NCBI GenBank assembly: GCA_009733775.1
Contig: WOGZ01000114.1
Coordinates: forward strand, 30,575 to 94,574
Origin: Alectoria sarmentosa
Lineage: Eukaryota > Ascomycota > Lecanoromycetes > Lecanorales > Parmeliaceae
DNA: 64,000 nucleotides
Reading direction: 5' to 3'
Shown piece by piece: positions 49,691 through 62,631 of this stretch. Positions within the stretch are counted from its first letter, which is position 1, and every line of letters begins with the position of its first letter. The notes below the pieces were generated by a model that was not told where the DNA came from, did not search any database, and saw only the letters and a list, made by a program, of their open reading frames with translations. A program made the position numbers and the translations under genes.

Positions 49691-50469
49691 ATTTGAAATC
49701 TTTACTTGAATGATGTCTTGAATAACATTATTGTGTTTATAAACATTTTTTATTTAACGCAATAAGTTCGAAGCTTCAATAACGAAAGTTTTCTTTGATT
49801 CAACATTTGATTTTTTTTCAAAAACCTCTGTCAGAGATTTTAATGATGATTTTATATTTGATTTTTCATTATCGAGATTATTTTATTCGTTTAATTCATA
49901 TAATATCGTAATTAAATAAATCATATTTTTTTTCATTTTATTTAATAACATAAAAATAAGCTGCGCCGTATTTTTCATTTCTTTTTTCAAATTATCATTT
50001 TTGAAAATTATTTGATAACGATATTGAATATAATCATCATTATCGTTTTTCGAAAAATCCTTTATTCTTCATATTAAATTGTCAAATTTAATATTTTATT
50101 TTTTAAGACGATAAATAATACGAAAATTAAATTTTGATAAAAATTTTGCTCATTTAATTTGACGCGAATTCAATTATTTCGATGATATAAAATATTATAA
50201 ATTTTTATAATTTGAAATGACTTAAATGAGATCCTTTATAAAAAAATTCGTAAGTTTTGAATATCATTTTTCGAATGCACGAATTATAATCATAAGTTTT
50301 TTATTATAAATATCATAATTATATTTTATCGAAAACATTTTCTTAAAAAGAAATGCGATAAATCTTAAAATTTCATTATTTTCTTTTTGTGACAATATAA
50401 CGATTATTACATAATTAAATGTATTAATTTTCAATTATGTTTTTTTATTTGAGTCGAAATAAGCAAATA

Positions 50470-50727
50470 TGTCAAGAGAATCGCCATGTTGCCATGTTGC
50501 CAAGCTCATTGTACCTGCCTAACAGACGATACCTTGTCAAGTTCATGGCTTGGCAAGAAGTTGATAGATAGCCAATTCTCATAGAAGAATCGATCAACTT
50601 ACAACCACCCAAAATATGACCTTTCTGATGTACCACATTGCCGACACCATTGTGTCGCCAACCATGAGCATATCGCCTACCATGGGCTTGGCAAGCACCC
50701 CATAGCCAACCAACCGTATTCCCAACA
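50470..50727. repeat. GC-rich solo LTR (258 bp), not RIP-mutated
   Basis: Begins TGTCAAGAGA and ends TTCCCAACA (TG...CA), flanked by a perfect 5-bp duplication AAATA (50465-50469 and 50728-50732). No second copy or internal region is adjacent, so it fits a solo LTR. It is the only stretch in the window with ordinary base composition (many CCA, TGG, CAC), so it either arrived after RIP or is too short and low-copy to be targeted. It separates the RNase H region of Gypsy-C from its integrase. The short frame across it (50472-50789, minus) is a chance fusion. Confidence 0.83.
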
Positions 50728-51079
50728 AAATATAAATGCGATAATAAATGTTTTTTTAAAAATATCGAATGCGAGTTATTCGGGTTCATTCTTTATTTAA
50801 GAATATATAAAAAAAAAATTTATTCGATATATATAAGATTGATAAAAGATGTAATAATCTTTAAATATCTCGAGATGAATTTATGATAAAAATTGATAAA
50901 GTTTAAAAATGCTTACACATTTTTGATGTAGCGAATTTTTTTTTATTGCGTAATCGTGTTAATCTTTTTAAAATTTATTTTGATTTCGTTGATGATGATA
51001 ATAAGATCGAGATATTTGATTCGAATGATATGAAAATCGTATTTATTAATATCGAAATAAAGCTCAATTTATTAAAAAA

Positions 51080-51560
51080 AATTTAAAATCTTTTTCACGT
51101 GAAAAACGTGCTCTTTTTTAATATTATTATAAATAAAAATATTATTAAAATATGTCGTACAAAAGACGTTTAAATATTCTCTTAATATATTATTAATAAA
51201 TATTTAAAATGTTGCAAAAGCGTTATATAAATCAAATGACATTATTATATATTTATAAAGATCATATTTTATGAAAAAAAAAAAATTTTTTTATGATCTT
51301 TCTTTATTCGAATCTCATTAAAAATAATTATAACATCGAATTTATTATAAATTCGAATTGCATAAAATTTGATTAAAATTTTTTTGATCAAAAGTGATGC
51401 GTTTCGATTAAAAATGATAAAAACATTAAAAGCTCAATAATCAACATAAAGTTTAAATCTTTTATTAAATTTTTTAACGATGAGAATAAAGACGACATAA
51501 AATAATGTGTTTAATTAAATGTATCTCTTTTTTAACATCTCATCGATGTATTCCTTAATT
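51080..51560 (-). pseudogene. pol: Gypsy-C reverse transcriptase remnant
   Basis: Minus-strand RT frame. Motif A is visible as Lys-Phe-Asp-Val-Ile-Ile-Ile-Phe-Asn-x-Ile-Arg-Ile-Lys. Next comes Tyr-Asp-Leu-Tyr-Lys-Tyr-x-x-Met-Ser-Phe-Asp-Leu-Tyr-Asn-Ala-x-Ala-Thr-Phe (usual Tyr-Gly-Leu-Tyr-Glu-Tyr-x-Val-Met-Pro-Phe-Gly-Leu-x-Asn-Ala-Pro). The catalytic Tyr-Leu-Asp-Asp is Tyr-Phe-Asn-Asn, with both Asn codons at 51141-51146. Activity is abolished. Confidence 0.87.
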
Positions 51561-53025
51561 ATTAATATTTGTTTTTTAAACATGTTATAAACTCTTTTCG
51601 CAAATGATGAAATCTTTTTTTTAAAATATATTTCGTGATTTATAAAACGACTTGATAATAATTTGTTTGATTTTATAAGATTTCATATTTTAATTTATTT
51701 ATGATATATTTTGAACACACGCATCTTCAATTTTTTTATATTAAAAGACTTTTTTCTCATTTTATTAAAGAATTTTTTATAATTATTTGTTATTATCGCA
51801 GAAACGTTCGTCGTGAAATTAATCTTTTCGAAAAATAAAAAAGATTGAGATAATTATTCAAAGTCTTGAGATCACATTGCGATAATTTTATTTTTTGATT
51901 TTTTTATTATTTTAAAAAAGATTGAAGCGAAGATTTTTGTTATGTCAGCGTGCTTGAAAAAGTTTTTAAAAAAAATTTAATTTTTTTTTTCGTTATGAAT
52001 CGTTATAGGTTTATTGTATAAAAAATAATAAAATATATAATGATCGAAATTAAAAATGATGATTTTTTTTTGAATGAGATATAAGGGTTATGTTGTTTCA
52101 ATCAAAACATTTTTAAAATAATTTCAAATTATTTAAATGCGATAATAAAACATTATAAGTTTTTCACGTGATTTTCGATAATTAATTTGATTAAAATCAT
52201 ATGTGTAATATTAAATACAAATTTATCATTCGTTAAACGCAATTTGCAAAATTTAAATAAAATCATTATTAATGATTTATTTCTCGTAATAAAGGCAGCG
52301 TTCATAAAATTATATATAAAGATTTTAATATTAATAAAACAATTGATTTTGATAACATTTTTGTTAATATAAACTTATTCAAAAAAAAATTAATTATCGT
52401 TTATATTATAATGATGTTTTAATAAAGACGATATAAATTAAAAGCGTGACGAAAGCGAAAAAGCTTTTTTTTTTTAATTTTTTGATTTTTATGCGCAAAC
52501 GCTTTTTCAGATTTTTGATAATGACTTAATCAAAGATATTTAATTTTTCGATTTTTCGAAAAATTCGAAATTTTTTTGATTTTTTTCAATTTCAACTTTT
52601 ATCATTTTCATTATAATTTTTATTTAATCTTTGTTAAGAGACTTTGCGTTTTAATATACTGTATTCTCATTATCGAAACGATGATTAATTTTAAGACATT
52701 TTCAATAACGATTCTTTTTCACGATTCGATCAATCAAAATTCTTAAATAATAATATTTAATATCTTGATATAAAAAATTTTATTTAAAATTGTTTGATCG
52801 ATTGTTGTTGTTTTTTTTATCAAAGAAAGAATTGTTATTACGTATTAATGATTTAACGGATTTTTCAATTATTTTTTAATCGTTTTTAAAATGATTTTTT
52901 TTATTTAAAAATGCATTATTGATGATTTTGAAATTTGCGACGATATGACGTAAGCGAGCGATCGTATTTCGAAATGAGATAAAACTTTTATTAAAAATTT
53001 GATATCTTAATTGTGTATTAATTAA

Positions 53026-53298
53026 TTATTTCAAATTGAACATTTTTAAGATGTTTATATAATTCAAAAAAGCGATGATCGCATTAAAACGAGTATAAAA
53101 GATCTCGAAAGATTTCTTTTTGTTTTTAACATTTATATCGAAATTTAAATCATAAAAATCAACATTTGATTTGACAAATTTATCGTATATTTCAAACATG
53201 TTTTTCAATTTCTTGATTATTTCGTTTATCATAAAATAAGGGTTATAATGAATTATATTCGAACGAGTTTGATAATATCGAAAATCGTATTTTTGCAA
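53026..53298 (-). pseudogene. gag: Gypsy-C Gag remnant
   Basis: Open minus-strand stretch of 90 codons resembling the retrotransposon Gag domain of fungal gypsy elements: Met-x-Glu-Ile-Ile-x-x-Leu-x-x-x-Phe-Glu-x-Tyr-Asp-Lys, then Lys-Lys-Ser-Phe-Glu-x-Phe-Tyr-x-Arg-Phe-Asn-x-x-Ile-Ala-x-Leu. It is 5' of the RT, as expected, and close to the 5' LTR. Confidence 0.75.
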
Positions 53299-54568
53299 TA
53301 ATTTTTCACATAATCGATTTTATCGAATTCAATAGAGAATTGTTTAACATTTTATTTAAACTTCGCATAAAAATGCATGCGTTAATCGTTTCATTTATAA
53401 TAATCTTTTTTGAAACCTTTAAAGTTTTCTACGTTTAAATAATGTTTATTGATATTAATAACGATTTTTATATTCGTAACATTTATTTTTGTAATAAGTG
53501 TATAATATCGATTGTTTTTTTTTAAGAAATTGATAAAAGAAGCGTTATTATAACGTGAACGAATCTTTATATGATGTTTTTTCGCATCGAAATTTATTAA
53601 TTTTTTTTCGTGTGATTATTGCATAATAATAACGATAATTTTGAATTATTCGTTTTCACGATATAAATTCTTCGTTATCGTACGATATTTGTTTCACAAT
53701 CGTCGAATTTTCGTCGCATTTTCTTTTTTTTTTGATAATATAAGTGTTAACATCTCTCAATTGATAAATTAAAATACGAAATTTCATTTTGATTTTATTT
53801 GCTTCTTTGTCGATTTATATGTTTTTTTATTAAAATATAATTAAATTTTCTCGATAGATTTAAATATTTTTAATCATATTTTTGAATGCATTACGTTATT
53901 TTTCAGGAGATTTAATTGCATTATTAACGAAGTTTTCGAATAAATTGATGATCGCATAAACGAAATTCGCGTTATTTTTAATAATATTCGTTAATAAAAT
54001 TTCGTTTTAAAGATCATTTAATTCGATGATGAATCTTTTGACGCGTTAACGTAATTTTTTTTTAACGATTTTCGAACATTTTCGATTAAGCGTTTTTTGA
54101 CGATTTTTTCATTGTGTTAAATGAAAACGAATTCTCACGATTCGAGTCTTGATCATTTTCATCGAAATTATCAAGTAATAAAAATATTGCATTTCGCCTG
54201 TTATATTTGTTATGATGTTTTGATTTTGACTTTATGTTTTAATAGATTTTGATATAAACGTTGTTTTCGAATTTATGAAAAAGCTCGATGGAATGTCGAT
54301 TTCATTTTTTATTTATAATCTCAATTTTTTATAAATGAAAGATTTTAACGTAATTATGATTGAAATTTGATTATTTGTAAAATTAAAATAATCGCCCTCT
54401 TTTGATTAATCTCGCGAATTCATTAATTTGATTCGCGTTTTAGATTTTTGACGTATTATCGTTAAAATGTTAATAATAAAATGTTATCGTGATTGATGCG
54501 TCTCTTTAAATATATCTTTAATTTCGTTAACAATTCGTTATTATTTGAAAAAGGAATAAATAATATTA

Positions 54569-54803
54569 TGTCAAAGACTTAATGTGTGTATAATGATTTA
54601 TATTGATAATATATAAAGAATATTATTTATGAAAAATAATTATAAAGGGCGATATCGTGAAGAAGATGCGTATTCGTTAAGGCGTTAAATCGGATCGAGA
54701 TTAGCGCAAGCATGAAGGCATATCGGGCATATCGGGAATATCGGGTATTGGTGTAAGTGTGACACAGGCACACAAGGAAGGCAAGAAGGAAGGAACCATG
54801 ACA
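54569..54803 (-). repeat. 5' LTR of Gypsy-C
   Basis: 235 bp, plus-strand ends TGTCAAAGAC and CATGACA, with ATATCGGGC repeats near 54720-54745. Clearly less mutated than the 3' LTR. Confidence 0.93.
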
Positions 54804-54808
54804 TATAA

Positions 54809-57800
54809 AATTTATTGTTAATAATGAGAATTAAAATAGCGATTGATTTAATTATATCATAATTAATAAAAAACTTTTTAATATAAATTATTTATTCAAA
54901 ACACAAAATACGATTAACACAATCTTTTATAATTATTATATCAAAATAATAAATGCATAAACCCAAATCGATTATTTTAAACTTATTATAAAATTTATTC
55001 TTAATCGCTTAAATGTCGACTTTATCGAAATTTATAAACAAAATGTCATTTACATAAATAACGATGATAATAATGTTATTAATAAATATTAAAAAATCGA
55101 TAACGATAAACTTGAAATTTAATTTTTTGAAATACATTATGAAAATATTATATTAAATTCTCAAAGATTATTTTAAATTATATAACGTTTTTATAAATTT
55201 ATAAATTTTTATTCTCTTTGCTTTTAATTTCAATTTTTTAAAATATATCATATAAATTATCTCTTCGACATTATCGTGTAAAAAAACGATTTTAACGTTT
55301 ATTTATTTAAATTTTTAATTCAAAATTATCGCAAAAACGAAAATAATTTTATAATTTATAAATTTGATTATTAAGACGAAAAGTTTATTAAAATCGATTT
55401 CTTTTTATTATTCGAAATCACGAATCATTTAACGAATTTTATATCAAACGACTTCGTCGATAAAATCTTTTTTGATTTTATAAATTCATCTACTTTTTAA
55501 AACACGCGTACTCAAAAATAAATTCATTAAAATTTAAATGTCATTAATAATAATAAAATCGATCTCGTTTTGCATAATTATTTGTTAATGCATTTTGCGA
55601 TAAAAGTTCATTAAAACCTTTTTAAAATTTCGAAATTCATAAAATTCAATGAAAACGACTTTTATCAATAAAATAAAAAAATCCGAAATGAGATTTTAAT
55701 ATAATTTCATAATTTTAAACGATTCATAATAAAAGCAAATTCGAGAATTTTATTAATTATAAAACGAATAATAAACTTAATCGTCGATATAAATGAAAAT
55801 GAAAAAGTTACAATATTGTTATTAAATATATCAAACGATTATTCAATTGTAAATTTTAAATCGAATATATTTAAAACGATTACGACTTTTAACGAAATTC
55901 TTCTTGAAATTAACATGAAATTAAACAAATCATTAATCTTTTTTTCAACAATTACATACCTCTTTTAACGCTTTTTTTAAAAATTATAAATGAAAAAAGA
56001 TATAAATGATTTTGATATTCAATGTTTTCAACGAGCTTACGTTTATTGCGATAAACGTCGATTTGTTTTTTAACAATAACGATATTCAATTCAAAAAAAA
56101 TGAATTTGAAAAAAACATTATCAATTCAATTAACATTAAAAACAACAATTATTTTATCGTTATTTAAAAACATACGATAATTCTTATTTTAATAATTTAA
56201 AAAGCGTTCTTTGACGACGCGATCTTAATATTTTTTTTAATTAATATTGCGAAAAACAATTTGATAATAATCAATCTAATCAATAATGCGTAAATAAAAT
56301 ATATTAAAAAAAAAATCGATATTAATCTCAAATAAAATAACGTTATAATTAATAACGAATTAAATATTGCGAAAAATATTAATCGTTCGAACGAATTTTA
56401 TTCAATATTTTTTAAAATAATTTGCTTTTCTTAAACATAACGTTTATTTTACATTAAATTTTAATGTTTAAACGTTTAAATTTATTATTCATTTGAGAAT
56501 TATCAAACACGATATCTTTTTAAATAATACTTTTAAACAATCAAAAAACTTTCATTTAATAATTATCGAATTTAATATCGCAATTAATGCGAAAATGAAT
56601 ACATTTATTATCGTTATGTTTCAAATCATTAAAAAACATCTTAAACGCGATAAAAATTATTAAATCAAATTTATCAAATAACAAATATATATCAAATCGA
56701 AAAATTTTATCATTAAAAAAATGATCATTCACTCAAAATCATTTTAAAAAATATTATTTAAAAATTAAAAATCGTTATAAATTAAATCGTTTTATTATTT
56801 TTCAAAAATAATGTATCGCTTATATAACTTCACTTTTATATTAATTATAAAACATAATTCATAAATATCGTCGAAAAATGAAATGAAAAAATTCATTTCA
56901 ACGCACATTTTGATCAATTTCTTAAAATTTTAAACGTTCAAATGATCATAATATGCGTATCATATATAAAAAATTATATTATCGATTTAAAATTTCGATA
57001 AAGATTTTAAAAGCTTTTGATTATCAAAAACAAATTTAATAAAAAATTCATCATAAACGAGAATTTCTTCATTAACGATTATTAATATTAAAAAGATTTT
57101 CTCTTAAATATCAAATGCATATAAACAATTTTGAATACATTTAAAAAAGAAAAGTTGCTTTTCGACGACAATATTATTAAAAATAAAAATCAAAAAAAAT
57201 CCTTATTTTTTCAATTGCCCTTCAAAGATGAAATTAAAAATTATTATTAAATACGAATTAAACGTTTTGAAAAATTAAAATACGTTTAACATTATTCACC
57301 TTGCACTTAAATTCGATATCTTTAAAATTAATAATCATATAGTTATTAATAAAATCATTCACAAAACGTGAAAATTAAAAAGATTTAAAAATTTTGAAAA
57401 TCGAAAAAATATAAGTTATATGTTAAGTGCAAACACAATTTCGAAATCAAAAAAAAAACATTATTATAACAATGAGTAAAGCGATAATCTACGCTTTATC
57501 GACGACTTTAAATTTAATAATTTTATAAATCTTTTTATTTAAAACGTCAAAACTTACGATGAGCTCGAAAGTCGATTTAAAAACGATAAAAATAATAATA
57601 AAAAAAATAAAAACAAGGTAAACGATAAAATAACGAACGATGTTGAATTAAATAATCGTCATAATTGCGTCAACATTATCAAATTATTTTTTTAATTTTT
57701 TAATTGATTTAAATTCAAAGTTTTCTTCTTTTTAATCTCGTTTTTCACGATTTTCACGATTATAATTATTATAATCATCACGATCATCGCGACCTCCGCG

Positions 57801-58770
57801 ATTTCCTTTATTTATATCATTTTCATTAAATCGTTTATTATCTTAATCGCATTCGTTGATATCGTGTCCATTGTTTTTATAATAAATACAATATTTATAA
57901 ATTTAAATATAAATGTGAAAATTATTAGAATTTACGCTCGCTTAAATGCGATGCTCAATGACATTTTCAATAAAAATAAAAATAAATACGAATTATTAAA
58001 TATGTTCAAAAAAATTATCAATAATGATGATGAACGCATAAACTTTTAAATGCCTAAAATCGAATAAATTAATAATAATATTAAAAATCGAATTATCGCA
58101 TTAATTCAACATTTATTTAATTTCATGATCTTTATCATAAACGTCATAAATTTAATTATAACCCTCGCGATATGCATTATATTAAAAATTCAATTTTTTA
58201 TAAAAGTGATAAATTTTTTAATTCTCATCGAAAAGAAAAATCGCACGATCAAATTAATTCTTAAATTTCCGAATAACGTTTATAAAAATATTAATATATT
58301 TTTACGATTTATTTTCGCAAACGATCAAAATGAAAAATTTCAATTTAAAAATAATAAAATAAAAATATTAAAACCTCGAAACTTATATTCTTTGAGCTTT
58401 TTTTAAACATTAAAAACATTAATATAATATTTAATCTTATTTCGAAAATTATTTTTATAACGAATTTTTATTATCGTGCAAATTTTATTGTGCGTTTCAA
58501 TTCAAATTAAAACATTCATTCTAATAACAATAAACATTATTTCGACGATTAAACGATTATTCGAAACGTCTCTTATTTCAATGATAAGACTTTCGATAAA
58601 CTTAATCATGTTTATTCAATGTCACAATTCAATCAAGTTCAAAAAGTTTTACATTTGATATTTGCATTTAATATGATTAACAATTTTCATAAACATTTCA
58701 ATTTTTTCAAATTAGCTCAAAAAAGTCGAAAATTTGATTTTAAAATATTCGAATATAATATTGAAAATTA
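54809..58770 (-). pseudogene. gag-pol: Copia-A gag-pol remnant of A4 (Gag to RT)
   Basis: Minus-strand polyprotein from Gag (right) to RT (left), cut at 54809 by Gypsy-C and continued at 40170-39453. The integrase core is about 56350-56750, protease about 57150-57400, and the Gag knuckle about 57848-57891. RIP stops and missense changes are as in the other copies. The upper boundary is approximate because the Gag start is unknown. Confidence 0.76.
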
Positions 58771-58987
58771 ATTTGAATTTTAAAACTTAAAAGCTTTTAA
58801 AGTTTGAGTTTAAAAATAATAAAATTTGTATAATAAAACTTTTAAGAGTGATTAAAATAAGCGACGTTGAAGAAATAAAACGCGCTTTAAAATCGAAAAA
58901 ATCTTCATTAATAATAAACTCTGATAATAATTCGAGAATTAATTATTTAAAGATAAAAATGAAATTAACGCAAAAACTTGAAATAAA

Positions 58988-59023
58988 ATCGTTATCGTTA
59001 TCGTTATCGTTATCATTATCGCT
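58988..59023. repeat. (TCGTTA)n microsatellite in A4 Gag leader
   Basis: Six units of TCGTTA-type sequence, the counterpart of 4192-4225 and of the TAACGA runs in A2 and A3. Confidence 0.75.
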
Positions 59024-60204
59024 ATTCGAAAAATATTCAAAAACTTTTAAAATTTCAAAAATATGAAAAAAATCCCGTTAAATTTTAAAATTAATTCGAT
59101 ATAATTTAAATTTTGGTTTGCCAAAAATCTCAACGTCGCAATCAAAAAAATATTTAATAATATTTAAAAAGGCGATAGATTTGATGAATTTTATAAAAAG
59201 TAGAAAGACATAAAAATGTTACTTTGAAAAAACATCGTTTAATTTTATAAATTATAACGAGTTCATAAAAAATTCGTTGTTTGAATTATATTAATTATTT
59301 TGATAATTAAAAGATCTTTTTAAAAAATAATAATAAAATTTTAAAATTAAAAGCGAGATTAATAATCTCATTTCGTTTAATTAAAGCGTTCAAATGCAAT
59401 ATCATTATCATCAAATCGCTTTATAATGAAAACTTTTTCTTTTTTAATTTTCGAAATAAAAGATTTTTTCTTTTTGCGTTTTAACTTTGACATATTAAAC
59501 ACATAAAATAAAAAATGATTTCTCTTTAATTAATTATTAATTTTTGTTTTTATCTTTCATTTTTTAATCTTCATTACGAATATTTCATAATTGAATTATT
59601 AAATATGATTATTATCATTAAATTTTAAATGAAGCGATTTATAAAACAAAAATATATTATTTATCGTTTTAATATATCTTATATAAAAAAGTTGATAATG
59701 CTTTAAAAATTTAACGATCACGTGATCACGATCGCATAACAACTTTTGACAATTTCGACATATCACGATTATTTGCGATATGTTTTAAATCGTTTTATTT
59801 TATCTTGAATGAAAATAAAAGCGATGCGAATATTGACGAAAGCGATTGAATATTAATAACGTTTCAACGCTCGAAAAAGCGATATTGATCTTTAAAAACG
59901 CTTATAATTCTTAAAAAAAGCGCTTTAAATATCGTTAATTTTTAACGTTATTTTTTTTGCGCTCGCTTTTTTGCGATCTTTACGCGCTCTCATTATGAAT
60001 AAATTATAATTATTTTAATTTAAATAATCATCTTATAGCGAATATTGTTTACATTAAAAAGATTACAATATATAAAATGCAACGACTTTTACAATTAACA
60101 TCTTCATTACGATAAACATGAAATGTTAAAAAATGATAACAATCATAATGAATAATAAATAAATTATATTATAACAATATCGATGCAAACTCAAATTCAT
60201 AATT

Positions 60205-60348
60205 TATCAAAATATAAAATAAAACACTTAATTGTATTACTTTAAGAGTATTACGAAAAAAAGAGCGATTTATGTACAAACGCATTAATGTGCGCATGTG
60301 ACCATTAAAGATATTATAACTTAACGTCATGTGACTCGAATTTCAACA
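60205..60348 (-). repeat. 5' LTR of A4 (Copia-A)
   Basis: 144 bp, plus-strand ends TATCAAAATATAAAATAAAACA and CGAATTTCAACA. The PBS lies to its left (CAAATTCATAATT on the plus strand). It is of Copia-A type whereas the LTR at the other end of A4 is Copia-B type. Confidence 0.88.
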
Positions 60349-60501
60349 GATTTATTTCGTTTTTAATGATCGTTATTTATTTATTTTGATTTGAGAAATA
60401 TTTCGATTCATAATTCGACGAATTTTGTTTCATTAACGTTTTCGATTTACAGATTTAAAAGTTCGTTAAAATTTTTTAATTTTATTGGAAATAAAAGAAA
60501 A
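60349..60501. other. Unassigned 153-bp spacer
   Basis: Short sequence between the 5' LTR of A4 and the next Copia-B LTR. It is somewhat less AT-converted than the elements (for example GATTTGAGAAATATTTCG). I recognise nothing in it; it may be original target DNA. Confidence 0.5.
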
Positions 60502-60623
60502 TGTGGAAATATGATATAGAACACTTAATTGTATTACTCTAAGAGTGTTACGGAGAAAAGTGCGACTAAAGTACGAGCGCATGCGCCCGTCACGTGATTT
60601 GTCACGTGATCTAAATTTCGACA
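60502..60623 (-). repeat. 3' LTR of B4 (Copia-B)
   Basis: 122 bp, plus-strand ends TGTGGAAATA and AATTTCGACA. Contains GAGCGCATGCGCCC and two CACGTGAT/CACGTGATC boxes, the long-form arrangement. It is one of the least mutated LTRs in the window. Confidence 0.92.
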
Positions 60624-61690
60624 CTCCCCTTCGCACGTATATTCTTAAAAAAATCGAACATTGAATAAATAAGATAAATCGAGCGTCGAATAATTATAAT
60701 GAGTTTAACGTCGAATAATTAATGTGAAATCACTTTTATACATTTTTCTTATCTTTTATACGCCTTATAAAAACTCGAAGTTTAAATATAAGATTCGAAA
60801 CCCGCGATGTTTAAAATCGAATAAAAACAATAAAAATTCGAAAAAGGAAATAATCATTTTCTTTTCATGAATTATTTTTATTTTCATAAATCACTCTTAT
60901 CTCTTATGTATCATCTTTATTTTTCATAAACATTCAAATTTTAAAAACGAGATTCGAAATTCGCGATGTTCAAAGCCGAATAAAAAGAGTGAAAATCGAA
61001 AATCTGAAAACGAATATGTTCTTTTAAACATATTCGTTACGATGTCACATAAAAAAAAATCCACTTTTTGACGAAAAATCGTTTTTTGACAAATTTATTT
61101 TCAATTTATCTGATGCACATCAAAAATCGACCGACATATAATCGATAAATATATGTGAAAATAAATTTTTCGATTGAACGAATATTTCGAATTGTATATG
61201 CATATATATATATATATGCGATCGGCTATAAGGTCCGTGAGAATCATTTTAAAATATTAATGTTTGATAATAATGATTAATAATGTGTATGCGAACGATG
61301 TATAATGACGATGTTTATGATAATAATGATGATAATAACGTTTAAGAGCATAAATACGATAACTTTAAAGACATAAGCATAATGATTTTAAAAGATATAA
61401 ATATAATGATTTAATTGAGAATATTCAAGACGATTAACGAAAAAACGACGATAACGATCTTTTAAATGACGTCGCAGATTTTAAATTTAAATAAAACATA
61501 AATATAAGTGTTTCGAAAAGAGATTCGCAAAATTTGTGAATATAATTATAATAACGATAAATTAATTTTTGATAAAATGATAACATAACGAAATTTTAAC
61601 ACGTTAAAATTAATATTAAAATTTTACGAATAATTTCGATCTCGATTAATCATTCGATCAATTATTCGAAATGTAAAAATTAATGAAATC
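60502..61690 (-). mobile_element. Copia-B copy B4, 3' end, interrupted by A5
   Basis: Minus-oriented 3' LTR (60502-60623), polypurine tract (CTCCCCTTCGC) and about 1 kb of 3' non-coding sequence, collinear with B1 and B3 as reverse complement. At 61690, just past the end of pol, it is interrupted by the Copia-A copy A5. Its remaining part should lie to the right of the window. Confidence 0.86.
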
Positions 61691-61821
61691 TGTTAAAATA
61701 TAAAATAGGACACTTAATTGTATTGCTTTAAGAGTACTATTAAAAAAACGATTTATATATAAGCGCATTAATAATACACGTAACGTTAAACCTTAACGTT
61801 ATCTAATTCGAAATTTCAACA
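61691..61821 (-). repeat. 3' LTR of A5 (Copia-A)
   Basis: 131 bp, plus-strand ends TGTTAAAATA and AATTTCAACA, both with TG...CA ends. Confidence 0.9.
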
Positions 61822-62631
61822 CTTTTTTTCGCTCGCATCTTTTTAAATTTAAATTTCGAATTATAAAAATGAAAATTAACGTCGAATAATAAAATTGAAT
61901 CATAACGTCGAATTATAAGCGTGAAAACATTTCATATTTCTCTTATCATCTTTTATATTCCTTAAACCTTTCAAAATTCAAACACGAAATTCGAAACTCG
62001 CGATATTTAAAACCGAATAAAAACAATGAAAATTCGAAAAAAAGTCGAACTCGAAGAAAAATCGAAAAATCTAAAAATGATTATATTCTTTTAAACATAT
62101 TCGCCACGATATCACATAAAAAAATTCCACTTTTTAACGAAAAACCGTTTTTTGACAAATTTATTTTCAATTTATCTGATATACATCAAAAATTGAACGA
62201 CACATAATCGATGAATATATGTGAGAATAAATTTTTCGATTAAACGAAATATTTCGAATTATATATGCATATATGCGATCGATCACAAGGTTTATAAAAA
62301 CCGTTTTAGGGTATTAATGTTTAACAATAATAATCGATAAAATGTATACAAATTGCGATTAATATATTGCGATAATAATAATAGCGCTTAAAAGCATAAA
62401 TATAATAATTATAATAACGTTTAAAAGCATTTAAAAGCATTTGAACGTTATGTTGTTAAAAAATTCTCATAAATAATTAAATAAATTTGACGACAACGAT
62501 CTTTTAAACAATGATATTATTTTCAAATTTGAATCGCACGTAAATATAAACCTTTTAAATAAATGTTTATAAAGTTTATAATTATAAATGCAATAACGAT
62601 AAATCAATTTCAAATTGAATTTTAATAAATC
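61691..62631 (-). mobile_element. Copia-A copy A5, 3' end, interrupted by A6
   Basis: Minus-oriented 3' LTR (61691-61821) followed by Copia-A 3' non-coding sequence with CGTCGAAT repeats and the ATATATGCATATATGCG stretch. Cut at 62631 by A6 in the 3' non-coding region. The left flank is AAATC (61686-61690); the second target copy would lie beyond the window. Confidence 0.86.

Larger units (their letters stand above)
48260..54568 (-). mobile_element. Gypsy-C body (right of Gypsy-D)
   Basis: Main part of Gypsy-C from the integrase C-terminus (left) to Gag and leader (right). Coding remnants are listed separately. The leader between Gag and the 5' LTR (53300-54568) and the Gag-RT interval (51560-53025, with protease presumably in it) have no motif I can name with confidence. 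Confidence 0.85.
40171..54803 (-). mobile_element. Gypsy-C, Ty3/gypsy element with nested insertions
   Basis: LTRs at 40171-40406 and 54569-54803, target duplication TATAA (40166-40170 and 54804-54808); the unoccupied target is read in A1 at 42-46. Total 14.6 kb, about 7.0 kb without Gypsy-D. The order on the minus strand is Gag (53.3-53.0 kb), RT (51.5 kb), integrase (49.7-48.5 kb), then the 3' LTR on the left. RT before integrase is the Ty3/gypsy order. It also carries a solo LTR at 50470-50727. Confidence 0.94.
54804..60348 (-). mobile_element. Copia-A copy A4, right (5') part with 5' LTR
   Basis: After the duplicated TATAA the A4 element continues on the minus strand: RT, integrase, protease, Gag, leader and 5' LTR at 60205-60348. 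It is collinear with A1 (positions 42-4979 and 19645-20216 together), and supplies the uninterrupted version of the site where A2 inserted into A1 (59787-59791). Confidence 0.9.

Noticed and set aside
50472..50789. 105-codon minus-strand frame with normal amino-acid composition, at first a candidate host gene
   Set aside because: It spans exactly the GC-rich solo LTR and runs into Gypsy-C sequence; its boundaries are explained by the TG...CA ends and the AAATA duplication, not by a gene.
57864..58049. Open frame of 61 codons, conserved at equivalent places in other copies (3108-3293 plus, 7334-7537 minus), rich in Asn/Lys/Glu and protein-like
   Set aside because: It lies antisense to Copia-A Gag. 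The sense frame contains the CX2CX4HX4C zinc knuckle and runs on in frame into protease, so the sense frame is the real one and this is its mirror image.
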